64,000 nucleotides of DNA from Opisthocomus hoazin (Eukaryota; Chordata; Aves; Opisthocomiformes; Opisthocomidae), in the NCBI RefSeq assembly GCF_030867145.1, contig NC_134431.1:8757089-8821088 (forward strand), read 5' to 3'. Positions 1 through 12,500 of this stretch are shown here, in pieces. Each line of letters opens with the position of its first letter. Position 1 is the stretch's first letter. The translations under genes were made by a program, and so were the position numbers. The notes beneath the pieces are model-generated. The model did not search any database, was not told the origin of the DNA, and worked only from the letters and a program-made list of their open reading frames with translations.

Positions 1-3000
1 CTCATCTAAAAATAATACGTCAAAGTTCCTGTGACAGTAAGTAGAGGCCAGGACTGAGGGAGCAGCGGTGGATCAGACATCGGAGAGCAATTCATCCCGC
101 CTGTCCGTCTTTGCTGGGTAACCACCATGGATTAGACACTTGCCTCGTAGGCAGCTTCAAGACAGCGAGATGAAACCCATCCGGGCAGGCAAGGAAGAGG
201 CACCTCGTTCACACTGTTGTCTCACCAAAGGCTCTGTGCTCTTGCAGGGACTATTTCTCAGCCCAGAAACCACTGTTAGTGCGGTGAAATTTTCTGACAT
301 ACACATGAGCACCAGCGTGTCTGTTTCTGCTTGCTTTGATGGCTCTTGCATGAAATTGTTTGAGGACTTTAATGATACTAAATACACGTTTGGAAAAAAG
401 AGCTTTGAAAAGAAAACATCCACGAGAACTGCATTGCGGGTCTGCCAAGGCATTGGGTTCTGCGCAAGCCCCTAAAACCGCAGTAACAAACACAGCTATA
501 TTAACACACATTTTAGTTAAAAATTGTGAGCCATCCTTCAGAGTCTGAAAAAAAAAATTCGCCATTCTCTCACAAAGACAGCAAATTCAGAACCAAACTA
601 TTACTTATATTAGGGGGAAATCACTCTGCTTCTGCCCCTGCGATGCCTGTGGAGGTCAGGCTTAGCAAGGTGCCCTGCTGTTGTCTCCTGCAGACACTCT
701 CCATTTTGCAATAACGTGACATCCTCCATGTACATTGTAAAAATTCGTGTGTGGGAATCTGTAGCAAAGGCTCAGTGTTCTCAGGTGCGTTAGGCAGCAG
801 GAAGCTGGTTTGTAAAATCCCCTGATAAACCAACACTCAGCCCTCAGTTCTTCTCCTTCCTTCCCTTCCAGAATGAAGCCTGTGGCTGTTTCTGCCCCGG
901 CTGCACGTGGACCCAGTGAATACCGAGCCTTGTCAGCTCTTACCCTACACTGCCTTCAGCAAACTGCTTGATTTAGGGTCTCTCGGGAAACAACCCTTTT
1001 GGACTCAGCGATGCGACTAGAGATGGTATGGTATTATTAGACTCCCCTAGGGTACATTTTTTTCTAAATCGTCTAGGATGGGAAAAACATTTATATGAAG
1101 AAGAGTGCCATGACTCACTCTCCAACATCACAGAGGTTCAGAGCAACCAGAAAAGGGTTAACAGCACAGCCGCCCCCCAGTAGTATTTCAGAGTTTCTAA
1201 ATACGGAGTTCCTTTCTGATCTGGATGCCCATTTTTGTTATCTTGAAAGTATTTCTGGAACTCTTGGCCAGCTTTAAACAAACAAACCGCGAGAAATATT
1301 TGTGAAGATAATGCAGTCGAGAGTGTTTGGTTAATGAGCCTTCCTAAGTTGAAGGATTTCATTTTTAGACTTCATTTCTTTAAAGCTCATGAACAGAAGA
1401 AAAAATTGCTCCGGAGATGTTAAATCACACAACCATCCCAGCTATTGACTTCAGAAAAACAATCATTCAACTTAACAAATCTCAAACGTGGGAAGGGATT
1501 TATCTGACGCATCTATATGATCACGTGAACTCCTTCCTCAAGGAGAAACAGTCTCTCTGCTGGAGACACAAGAGGAAGGAACTGTTCTCCCTTCTTTAAA
1601 AAAATACAATAACATAAGCAACTGTAACATGCTAAATGCTTCCTGGCACAAGTGCAAAAATGCAACATCTAAAATGTCAGCTGGTACGCTGGGAGGATTC
1701 ACGTGATTGAAAAGATTTATGAGAAAAAACTATTTCACTAGCTTCAGAACATCTTGGAAAGCAGCAGCAGCACCGGTGTGGGGGACAATGGAAAAAGAGG
1801 GGGAAAGAAATCTGCAGCTAAAAGAAATGACCATGGCCAGCATGATCCTGTATTGCTCTTTTTAGTATGAGAAAAAAATTGGGTCAGGCACTCATCTGAT
1901 ATTAAGATGTGTGGAAAAATGAACAAACGGAGCCTGCCACGACCCCTGGATATGCTGGTTTTCTCACTTTATGTATTAACTCGCACAGTCCTGTGGCTCA
2001 CCTAAAGCCCCACAACTTGTCACTGCCCAAGTCGGGATTAAATCCAGAAATTCTTGACTTTTCCTCACACTGTTGTTTCACTAGAAGCTGTTCTGCTACA
2101 ATGCTTGCTCATACAAGAAGTCTGGCCAGCTGGATTTCAGCTCAGGCTCTCATGGGAGAGATGGGGTCACAGAGACAGGGGCCATAAATCCTGGTTGAAT
2201 AAAAAAAAAATACATCAGGCAACAAAAAATTGTAAAAACATTTGAAACAATAAACTCACCAACATTTGTAAGTGTGCTTGGACAATGTTCGAGTAGAAGA
2301 TTAGCTTGCTTTGTGGCTGGCCACTCTGTAGTGGCTACTGGAAAGCAGGAGCCTCGCTGCCCAGTACAGCCCGCGGAGCTGTCGCATCCCACCCGAGCCC
2401 AGACCAGCGCGCAGGCGGAGCAGGGCTGCGCTGGGCTCTGCGCTAACTGCCTCCCCTGCGGGGATGGTGCCCAGCGCCAGCGGTGCCCCTGGCTGCAAGG
2501 CTGCTCCTGGGACAGCGACCACCAGCTCCCACCCCAGCAGGGCGAGGGCTGCTCCAGCGGCGCCCAGCAGCCCTTCTGGGGCAGGCGCTGCTCCGCGAAG
2601 GCCCCGCTGCGCACCCCGCGCGTGGCAGGGATACCACCCTGGCACCATGGGCGCCTTTCTCTCCCTCCTCCCTTCCACCAGCCATCTGCTGCCAGTCCCT
2701 TCCGTGGGTCATTCACAGATGTCAGTGCAGGTCTTTTGTACAAAATACTCCCTCCGGAATACCTGTTTCTTTATGTGGGTTCTTTTTTTTCTTTTTTAAT
2801 AAGCTTTTTCAATGTTATTTAAATGCTTTTCAGTATGTTTAAATTTCACTAATGCTTCCATAAATAATGAGATGAAACAGCTCAGTAATACCATTCCAGG
2901 GTGTTGGATAAAGGTGGACATTCCTCTCCATCTGTTTTACCAATAACCTAAACTAACGCATTTTCCAGACCATAGCACATGATCTGCAGTGAAGTCAGTG

Positions 3001-5600
3001 AAAAGGTCTCTGGTGACATATAACGACTTGAGGAGATTGAACAAAGGTGTCCTATAAAATAAATTTCTGGCCAAAAAAAACTGGAAAGGCACAAAGATTA
3101 CAATTCTCCTATCATAACAGCAGTGACTCATCCAGTCGCATAGTCACTTGGGGTGAAAAAAAACCTAACAGTTACTCAATCTCTCAGGGATTTAGACATG
3201 GAAGAATATATTATGCAAGCTTTAGCAGCGTTACTAATGGCCTTGAAGCGCACAACTCTGACTCTCACTCAGCTCAGCAGATCACAAATAAGATGACTCA
3301 CGTATCCACGACACGATAGGAAAACGGAGAGCCTCAGCAGCGCGGAGGCAGGTGCTAATGCAGTCACTGAGCACGCAGCCAAGGGAAGCGGAGAATTATA
3401 AAATCGTGAGCAAAGGACTGCAGAGAAAAGAAGCTTGCATGTTTGAAGACTCCGGAGCGTGGACTAGGCTGATTTTTCTTGATCTCAAATTGCAGGGGTT
3501 TGCGAGTGCGCGGCCAGCCTGCGCGCAGCGAAGAGCCACACTGCCGGCACCGCTCGCCTGCGCTGCACCAGGGACCGCGGCAGGCAGCACGCCACGAGGG
3601 GAGACCCCGGTCAAAGTCACCTGGCAGCCCCACAAACAACAATGTTTATACTTGGGAGAACTTTCCACCCTGCTGGAACATTGTGATTTTGTAGAAACCA
3701 TGAGCTCTGACCATTTATGGACTAATTGAACCCAGTGGCGGTTTCAGCCGTCGCAGCGTTCTGCCCGTTATCTGATGACTGACTGCCTCACGGGTGGAGG
3801 GCTTTGACAGCTGCTCTCAAAGCACGGTTTAAGATCTGGAGGCTGTAACAGAGCTCAGCCTAAAGCCTGAACTAAACTGCTGGAAAAGCAGTTGTCCCTA
3901 AAGAAAACTCTGTAATTCTTTATGCTCTGGAGATCCCACCAAAGCACAGTTACAAACACTGTTTAAAGCCAAACACTTTACCGAAGTCCAGTAATTAGGA
4001 GGGTTATATTAGGAAGCTGATGCCAATACCTCAAAATTTGGAAGTTTGTGCAGGCCAGAGCACAGTAAGATGTTTAGACCTGTGTATGCGTCAAGGCAAC
4101 ACTACTATAGAAACACAGACTACAGATGATTTTTTAATTTTTACAGCCCTTCCAATTTGCAGTTCCCTTCACCTGACTGAAAGATTCTGGATGGTCAAAG
4201 AATTATTTTATTATAACCTGTATATGGGATGTGTTATCTGCAAAAATATAGCCCATGCAGAGCAGGGACCATCAAATACTGCGGGGAACCTCAGGAAAAG
4301 TTCTGCATTTTTGCTATCATGAAAGGGAGACCCTGGAGATTAACGAGAATAGCACTAATGCACAAGCCTGAGTGACATATTTTTATGAGCTCAGCTGCAC
4401 AAAGAACTGCAAAGAACGACTTTCAAATTACTGTATCGGACTCATTTCCTTTAAGTGTTACCTAATTTAAAGGTTTTTCTTCTAGGCATTTCAACTAATG
4501 TATAGATAGATATGGGATGTACCGTACAGATCTGTAAGGGATGCACCGGTTCACTCTGCTGTCAGAACCAATTAACATACCAGAGTAGGGTATTTTTGTA
4601 CAAACCAGGATAACCTCCTGCCACATCCTGTCTCGTTCCCACAGCTGACAGTCACCAGGCTGACTTCATCCTTATCGCCTGTTAAACACGTGTGGTTTGA
4701 GGTGACGTTATGCAGAATCGGAGGAGGTTTATGTTGGGAAGTACAATGAGCACTTGGAAATCTCCTGTTACGTGGACAGTGGAAGGAAAAAGCTTTTTGT
4801 CTGTAACCTTTGTCTTTCCCTAAGAGAATCCAGTGGAGGAGCCCACAGTACTTAACAAAACTATTAGTCTCATAAACTTCCTGGGAAGAAAATATTCTCA
4901 GACTCAGGATTTAGCTGAGTTTTATCAATATATTAGCAACATACCCATGAAATTATTTACCCAGGATTATTGGGAAGGGAACACAGAATTTTGGATTCTG
5001 CCTTTATTCTGCATACATTCATGTGAACAAACAGTGAAGTGGCAGGGATGCGGCGCAAGCCTTCTCGCAGATCCAGCTGGTGCACCTGAAAAGGTGAGAA
5101 AAATGCGTTAGTAATAAAGCAAAGGCTCACGTATTATCTGAAGGAAGCACAGTTTCAATGACTGATGGTGTGATCTTTTTCTGAAAGAAGCCTGTATGTC
5201 TTTACGAACGAGGCTGATCACCAGAGAGATGATGCTGTTAGTGTAACGTTCGTGTATTCTGAGTGTTACCGTTGCAATGGAAAAGAAGTGGCTGGTTTAC
5301 TGGATGCTTTTTGTCATTTCTTGGCAATTTCCGATGGCAATAAAGCTGCCATTCGGATTACTTGTCCATTTCTGTGATGGAAGCAGGTTTTTTGGAAAGG
5401 GACCGTGTGACGGGAAGAAGGCTCTGACACAGCGGGAAGTGATGTGCAATAGCCGGAATCGATCCAGCCAGGACAAATCCTGCGACCTAAACTGGTCAGT
5501 TCTGACCCTGCCCTCTGCTATTTCGCAACACCAATGCCAGCAGCTCCAGACTGCTTCCCGAGGCTTCTGTGCCACTTCTGTCACCTCGCCGCTGACGTGA
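1..5600. other. 5' flanking region without recognised gene
   Basis: No exon with recognisable protein homology was found on either strand. The stretch is mostly of average composition, with two G+C-richer patches near 2340-2660 and 3500-3620 that contain CpG and give chance reading frames. In mammals the next gene on this side of SERINC3 is PKIG, transcribed divergently, so this DNA may be PKIG 5' noncoding exon or intron. I looked for the PKIG coding start on the minus strand and did not see it. The PKIG link is inference from synteny only. Confidence 0.5.
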
Positions 5601-5619
5601 CATCCGCGCAGCCATCTCC

Positions 5620-6550
5620 CCTCCATTTCCTTTGCCCCCGGGCTCTGGTGACGAGGAGCGCACCCGCTCAGCTGTGTGTGTCCCCCCCGAGCCCCCTCAC
5701 AGGCCCGGGCACCGCTCAGCAGGGGCAAAAGGGGCAGAGGCCGACGGGGTTCCGCCGCGCTGTGCAGGCCGCGGCGGGACGCGAGTGCGGCTGAGCGGGC
5801 CCCACGCCGGGCGGTGAGACCGACCGCGCCAGCGCATCCTCTGCACGGGCCGAGGCCCGCCATGGAGCGGAGCGGAGCGGGGGCCGCCGGTACCTCGTCC
5901 GCCATGCTGTCCGCCCGCCCGCGCTGCTGCCATGGCAACCGCCGGGCACCGCGCCACCGTCGAGCGCCCCCCGCGGCCTCAGGGAGAGGGATGTCCGGAC
6001 TGGCTGTAGCGCCTGCCCATCAGCCTCACTTATCGGCTGTATTGCTGGGGGAAACGCCTACTCGCTGAGCCTTTCGACCAATCAGCTTCCCTTCTTCTTA
6101 CAGCGGCCTCACGCCGGAGAAGGCGGAAGACGTGTTCATAAACAACTCCCCCGACCACGCCCTTCGTCGTCCCCGCTCGCGCGCCGCTCCGCCCTGCCTT
6201 CCCATTGGAAGGCAGCGGCCCCCCAGCGCGCCAGGATGACGCGACCAGCCAATGAGCGGCGGTGACGCTGGAGGGTGGCCGCCCGACACCACGAGTTGTA
6301 GGCAGAAGCAGGAAGTGGCCAGCGGAGCTCGGCGGCGGCGGCGCCATGGGGGCAGCGCTGGGGGTCTGCTCGCTGGCCAGCTGGGTGAGCGGGCGGGGCG
6401 GCCGGGGGGCGGGGGGCGGGGGACGGGGACGGGGAGAAGGAGAAGGCGAAGGCCCATCCCCGGCCGCGCCGCTGAGCTGGCCTCGCTGTCTGTGTCCGCC
6501 AGGTCCCGTGCCTGTGCAGCGGGGCCTCCTGCTTGCTGTGCCGATGCTGC
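5620..6550. promoter_or_regulatory. SERINC3: CpG-island promoter of SERINC3
   Basis: The stretch is G+C-rich and dense in CpG, unlike its flanks, and it ends over SERINC3 coding exons 1 and 2. It carries CCAAT boxes at 6078-6082 and 6249-6253 and an inverted one (ATTGG) at 6204-6208. A CRE-like TGACGCG lies near 6237 and an ETS-type AGGAAGTG lies about 35 bp before the start codon. No TATA box is placed near the start. This is the usual make-up of a broad housekeeping promoter. It may also fire divergently to the left, but the sequence does not prove that. Confidence 0.8.
6346..6384 (+). CDS. SERINC3: SERINC3 coding exon 1
   Basis: Encodes residues 1-13 ([13 protein letters not shown]). The donor GTGAGC follows directly in phase 0. 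Intron 1 is only 118 bp and very G-rich. Confidence 0.92.
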
Positions 6551-9500
6551 CCCAACAGCAAGAATTCCACCGTGACGCGTCTGATCTACGCCTTCCTCCT
6601 CCTGCTCAGTACCGCCCTCGCCTGCCTTATGCTGGCGCCCGGGATGGAAGCGCAGCTGAAAAAGGTATGGAGGGGAAACCCCTTTCTAGGTGTTTGCAAA
6701 GCCGCTCCTTCTGCCGGTGGATTTGCTTCGTTCGGAGCCGATTGCACGAGAGACACAAACACCCGAGCGTGCTTTGTCCCCCGAGGTAAGAGACTGCGTG
6801 CACTGATGGCTTCTAGCAGACATAGCAGATTTGGCGAATGTGCATTTTTAAATACGTGCCTGGTCTCTGAAACCTAACCAGACCTGGAGGTGGCCAGGCG
6901 TTACCAGAGGCCCGCTGCTCTGGTATCTTCCTGGATGCTTTTAGTGCTGACATGGGGAAAGACGGGCGATAATAAGGTCTGTTCAGGCCAGCTGAGCACA
7001 AGGTCTTTTGTTATCAGATCTCCCAGAGGAGAGCTGACTGAGAGCTGTAGCTGTTAGAGTGCGTAAAGAATGTAATTACAAATGCAGAGGTAAATTCACA
7101 ACTAAATGTGTCTTTACTCAGATACCGGGATTCTGCGATGAGGGGCTTCACACTCGGATACCGCACATGAACGGCTTTGTCAGCTGCGAAGTGTTTGTTG
7201 GCTACCGAGCTGTCTATCGAATCAGCTTTGCCATGGCAGTGTTCTTCTTTCTCTTCTCTCTGCTTATGATACAAGTGAAAACAAGCAATGATCCAAGAGC
7301 TGCGGTACATAATGGGTATGTGTGTGAGCCAGCTGTCGGATCTCCCAACTTGTTCCCTTTCTTTGTCCTCTCCAGTTTCTTTGCTGAACACAGTGGCAAA
7401 TTGTTTATGCATACACTGACAGCCTCGAGTTTGTTTTGCACTGAACTTCAGTCTCCTAAAAATCGTCGTATTTATGTAACCTGTTCGGTGTAGTGATGAT
7501 GCCCCGAGGCTGGGTAACCAAAAGGGCTGCACTCTGGGCACTACTCTGTGTTCCCACAGAGATGCTAGATTTCAGTTATTTCATATCCCCTTCCTCGCAC
7601 TGACTCTGGTGCCCACTGGGTCATTCGCTAGGCCAGTCTGATTCAGTAATCTAGCATAAACTGCTTTCTGATTCACTGAGTTAACTGGGTTAGTTCTCAG
7701 CTAGATGACTGAATTATCACAGAGTCATTTAATTTGAAAGGGAGCTCTGGAGGTCATCTAATCCAACCCCTTAGTCAGAGCAGCACCAATGTGGAGCAGG
7801 TTGTTTGGGTTTGTCCAGTTGAGTTTTGAATGTCCCCAAGGATGGGGATGCTTTGACCTCTCTGGGCAATTTTTTGCCGTATCTAATTGTAGTTTCTCTT
7901 TTTGCAACTTGCCTATGTTGCCTCTTGTCCTTTTACCGTGCACCTGCAAGGAGAGTCTGGTTTTGTCATCTTTACATCTTTCTTTTCAATTAGATCTTTC
8001 TCTTCCCTTCTCCAAGCGGAACAGTACAGTCAGCCTTCCCTTCTGCAAGGATGAGCTGCTGACTCACATTCTGTTTGCAGAGCAGGAGCTGCTCTTTCAG
8101 CACGGCTTTCCAGCCAGTCAGCCCCCAGCCTGTCCCGTTGCCTGGGGTTTTTCTGTCTGAGGTGCAACGCTCTGTATTTGCCTTTGTTGAACTTTGAGGT
8201 TTCTGTCAGTCCATGTCTCCAATGTATTGACCATTGCTTCACCCCCTCGCTCGATTTGGTGAACATCCTTATCTGTAATCCCACTGAATACAACTTTTTT
8301 TCTTAAAATTTCTGTTAGACACTCATCTATGTACAGCAAGCTGCTTGCAGATAATGTAAAACACATGACTTGTGTGCAGAGTAAGACAAATATTCTGAAC
8401 TTGTATCTTCTTTTAAAGGTTCTGGTTCTTCAAAATAGCTGCCATTGTGGCTATCATGGTTGGAGCGTTTTACATTCCTGAAGGGCCTTTCACAACAGGT
8501 ACAGTTAATACGTCATCGTGGAATTCTGTTTAATAAACTCAAACCTTTCACAGGCTTACCAGGCTGTGGCTGTGATAGTGTAAGTTAGCTTGTAGGAAAC
8601 ACCAATTCTGTCCTACTTCATTAGTGTACCTTGGTTCATCCAGTATTTTGGTGACCAGCTGAAGCTATGGCAATAAGCAATCCCTTTTCCAGTGCATAGG
8701 TGTTGGGTATTAATAATTCAGTACTCTCTGACACAACCGCTACTGGGCTGAGTCTCCTGATACTGTTTAGATTAGAGGCTGCTCAGAACACTGACAAGTG
8801 CTAAAGACTTCTCTAGAGTCTCTGAAAAATCTGCACAATAAACCTTTACTCTCTGGCCACATCACGGGAACTTGAAAGAGTCATTGATCTTCAGAGAAAT
8901 GTGGCGTGATGGTACGTATGTACGCAAAGGTGTCTCGGGTTAGATCTTGCATTTGTTCTGAAAAGACATTGGGCTAAACGTTCCCATGTCCAGCTTGACT
9001 GGCATAGGCTGCACCCTTGAAAAGCTGGGACTACTTGCATGCTTCTGCAGGATGGAGCCCAGAGTGATTAACAGCATCTGTGTTTCTAAATATAGTTTCA
9101 GACTTTTTCATCATTTGTCTGCAGTATAATTAGGAGCTTTTTTTTTTTTTAAACTGGGGTAACATGCAAATGATGAAAGCTAACCCTTATTTTCTTGCTC
9201 CCTTTTCTAGCTTGGTTTGTTGTTGGTATTTGTGGAGCCTTCTTCTTCATTCTTATCCAGCTGGTGCTTCTTGTGGACTTTGCTCACTCCTGGAATGAGA
9301 GCTGGGTTCAGAGAATGGAGGAGGGAAATTCTAAATGTTGGTATGCAGGTAGGAGTCTTAACCTGTATAGGATTTGTTTCTGCTGGCCAGTACTCTGCAG
9401 AATATCACTTACTAGTTAGCAAACATATCCTAAAATTACACTTCACAGTCTGGAGTCACTAATGTAAACATTTGGAATTAATAGCTGCAGTGCTGCCTTT

Positions 9501-12500
9501 TTCTCATTAAATGTAAAATACTCCAGGCTTGTCCTTAGCCGCTCTGACAGTCACAACAAACACCACTTGGCTCGTTTGCAGCGCGAGGGCAGAGGCAGTA
9601 GCCTGGGTCTCTTCAGCTCTGACTTTGCTTCGCCACCTCCTCTGCTGAGGTCCTCGGGAAGTCAGTTATGTGGCTGAGAGTGGCTGCAGCACAGCAGGAA
9701 GCGTGCCTCAGCACGTGCTCCCAAGCTGACCACTAAATTACAAAGTGCTAATTGTTGTGGTTCTTTGCTCATAGCTACGAATGCTGCAACAGCATTTTGT
9801 AGCTTCTTACAAAGAATGTAGCAGAATGGAAATGAAAATGGGTGGCCTGTAGCCTGGAAGGGGAAATTTAGGGCTTGTAAATAGCCCACTAGAAGTGTGC
9901 AAAAAGCACTTGCATTTTGACACTGTAGCTTGACATCAGTTAAACCAATTAAACTGCTGCTGAAAGGCACATCTTATTCCTGATGGCAGCACTGGATTTC
10001 ACCTGATCTGTACTACTTAGTGAGCCAAAGCAGAAATTCAGCCATACCTAATAAAAAGGCATTCTGCTAGTCTAGCTTACTGAACCAGACTTCCAGATGA
10101 GGAAGAGGGACTTTCTCTTTACAGTGGTAGCTGATCATTACATCACTTTAGATGCACCGTTAAACTACGTGCTTACTGTAAGAATTATTTTTCCCTCCAG
10201 CTCTTCTGTCCTGTACAAGCTTGTTCTATGCCTTGTCGCTGGTTTTTGTTGTGCTCTTCTACATGTTCTACACAACACCTGATGACTGCACTGAGAACAA
10301 GTTCTTCATAAGCATTAATCTGATCCTGTGCATTGCTGTCTCCATTGTTTCCATCCTTCCAAAAGTTCAGGTATTATTTTTCTCTACTATTTTCTTCTGA
10401 CATACAAAGCAGAGAAATAAGAAAGATGTAGTACCAATTCACTCAGACATAAGAACTTTAAAATTTGGCTATCACAGTTAATGCTAGTTAGGAACATTAA
10501 AAAAAAATCTTGCTCTGAAACCAATGCACTACGTAGTGACGTATTTCCTGAAGACAGGCTTTTTTCGCTAACATTGTTCTGGACTTTGTTTTCCTGTGGG
10601 GCACTGCTGGTGTGGTTTTAGTGGTGAAGGTTCTTGCAGAATGGAGAAACCCATTAGGGAAAAGCAAAATAAATTGGGGAATTTATTGGCTTAATACTGT
10701 GGCTTTGAAATTAGGGGTAAGCATGTTTAATCTGAGAGTAAGCTTGTATACTTGGTTCTGAACTGGTATTGCTCAAATAAATCATGTGCTAGATTCATAT
10801 TTACAAAACTGTTAAGCGAGTTGAGATTAACTCAGTAAGAACCCATAACCAAGTCTGGGGCACAGGGAAACTGGACTTGGTTTGCTTATTCCTTCCATGT
10901 TTGAGTTCCTCACTGCATATATTGTATTACTCTAAGGAGTTTCTTCCAGTTGTTTAAACATAGAACAAAGCCCAATGCATTTCTAAAAAATAAACTTTTT
11001 CAAGCTCATAGTTCTTGAATCTGTGGCAGCAGAGTAAAACTAAAACTATCCAACTATTGGTAAAACTTGCCCTTTTGACCTTGGCTTGCTATTTTGTCTT
11101 TGAACAGGAATACCAACCTCACTCTGGCCTTCTCCAGTCCTCTGCAATCACGCTCTACACCATGTATCTCACTTGGTCGGCCATGTCCAATGAGCCTGGT
11201 AAGCAAGAGGCTGTCTTGAGTAAGATATTTTGGTGTTCATGGGGCTTGTAGTTATTACAGGTCCCTGTGTGGGAATTGCTGATCTGTCTAGAGAAAATCT
11301 AGTGAGGCAGTAAAACCAACTTTACTGGAACCATCAAACTGTCTCTTTCCAGAACTAAACTGGGGTGTTTGTGAGGGGAAAGAAAACAGTGTCAGGGCAT
11401 TCTTATTTTCTTATTACACCCTTGCCTAGCTTACAGGAAGGAAAAATATTTCATGTCCTTGCTGCCTCTGGGGAATCGGAGAGACCAGCAGTTAAAGGGA
11501 ATGAAAAATTGCAAGCTTATCTGTTGTCTTTTCTTAGCTAAATGCTGGCAAAGCGCATCTCTAATGTGCCTTGAAATCCCTTTCAGAACGAAACTGTAAC
11601 CCAAGTTTGCTGAACATCATTACCCAGATAGCTACACCCACAGTTCCAGCAAATACCACTGTTGTACCTACTACTCCAGCCCCACCCAAGTCCCTCCAGT
11701 GGTGGGATGCCCAGAGTGTTGTTGGATTGGTTATCTTTGTCCTTTGCCTCTTGTATTCCAGGTAGGATCTGCACTGCTATCAAATGATAAACAGTTGGGA
11801 TTTGTCTGCTTTTTTTGTTTGAATCTGGGTCCAGTGAAAAATGTACCTGCACTTATTCATACCCAGCTGTGGTCTCGGGCCTCTTGTGGATGAGGATAGG
11901 CTTGATTAGCCCAATTCAGATAATGGAACAAAACTTGTTAGGAGACCTGGACTAGGAACATTTTTTGATTAGGTTAACAAAAGCTAAGATGAAAACAGCT
12001 CTTTGAGGAGCTTCCTTGTGTTTCCAGATGGATTTAAAAATGCTATTTCCTAGTCCCAGACATTCATTGTGGTCTGTTGTTTGCATTATTAGCACACATA
12101 GCTAACTGAAAAGGGAGTTGTTAACCATGTCTGTCCTTGGGTTACACTGCAGCATTCGCTCTTCAAGTAACAGCCAGGTGAGGAAGCTGACACTGTCTGG
12201 GAGTGACAGTGCCATTCTGGAGGAGACTCTGGGACCAGGCAGCGGGGCTGCAGAGGAAGGAGAAGTGCGCCGTGTCATGGATAATGAGAAGGATGGTGTT
12301 CAGTACAGCTACGCCGTCTTTCACTTCATGCTCTTCCTTGCCTCTCTGTACATCATGATGACACTCACGAACTGGTACAGGTAAGAGCTAGACAGAGAGC
12401 GATGGGTTGTATGTGCCAGTGTTTCTAGGGGGATAGGAGACTCCTGCCCAGCTGGTTAAGGTGCTGCTCTGTTGCACTGGAGTTGTGCCTTCTCCATTTT

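Noticed and set aside
2150-2743. Overlapping frames of 111-197 residues on both strands in a G+C-rich patch
   Set aside because: Open frames on both strands at once, biased composition and no homology recognised. Probably composition-driven.
5277-5600. Plus-strand frame starting MEKKWLVYWMLFVISWQF, resembling a signal peptide
   Set aside because: A hydrophobic start alone is weak evidence. There is no recognised family, and it sits just before a promoter with no splice or transcript support.
5297-5938. Minus-strand reading frame of 213 residues at the SERINC3 promoter
   Set aside because: Half of it is CpG-island translation and the rest shows no domain or conserved motif.
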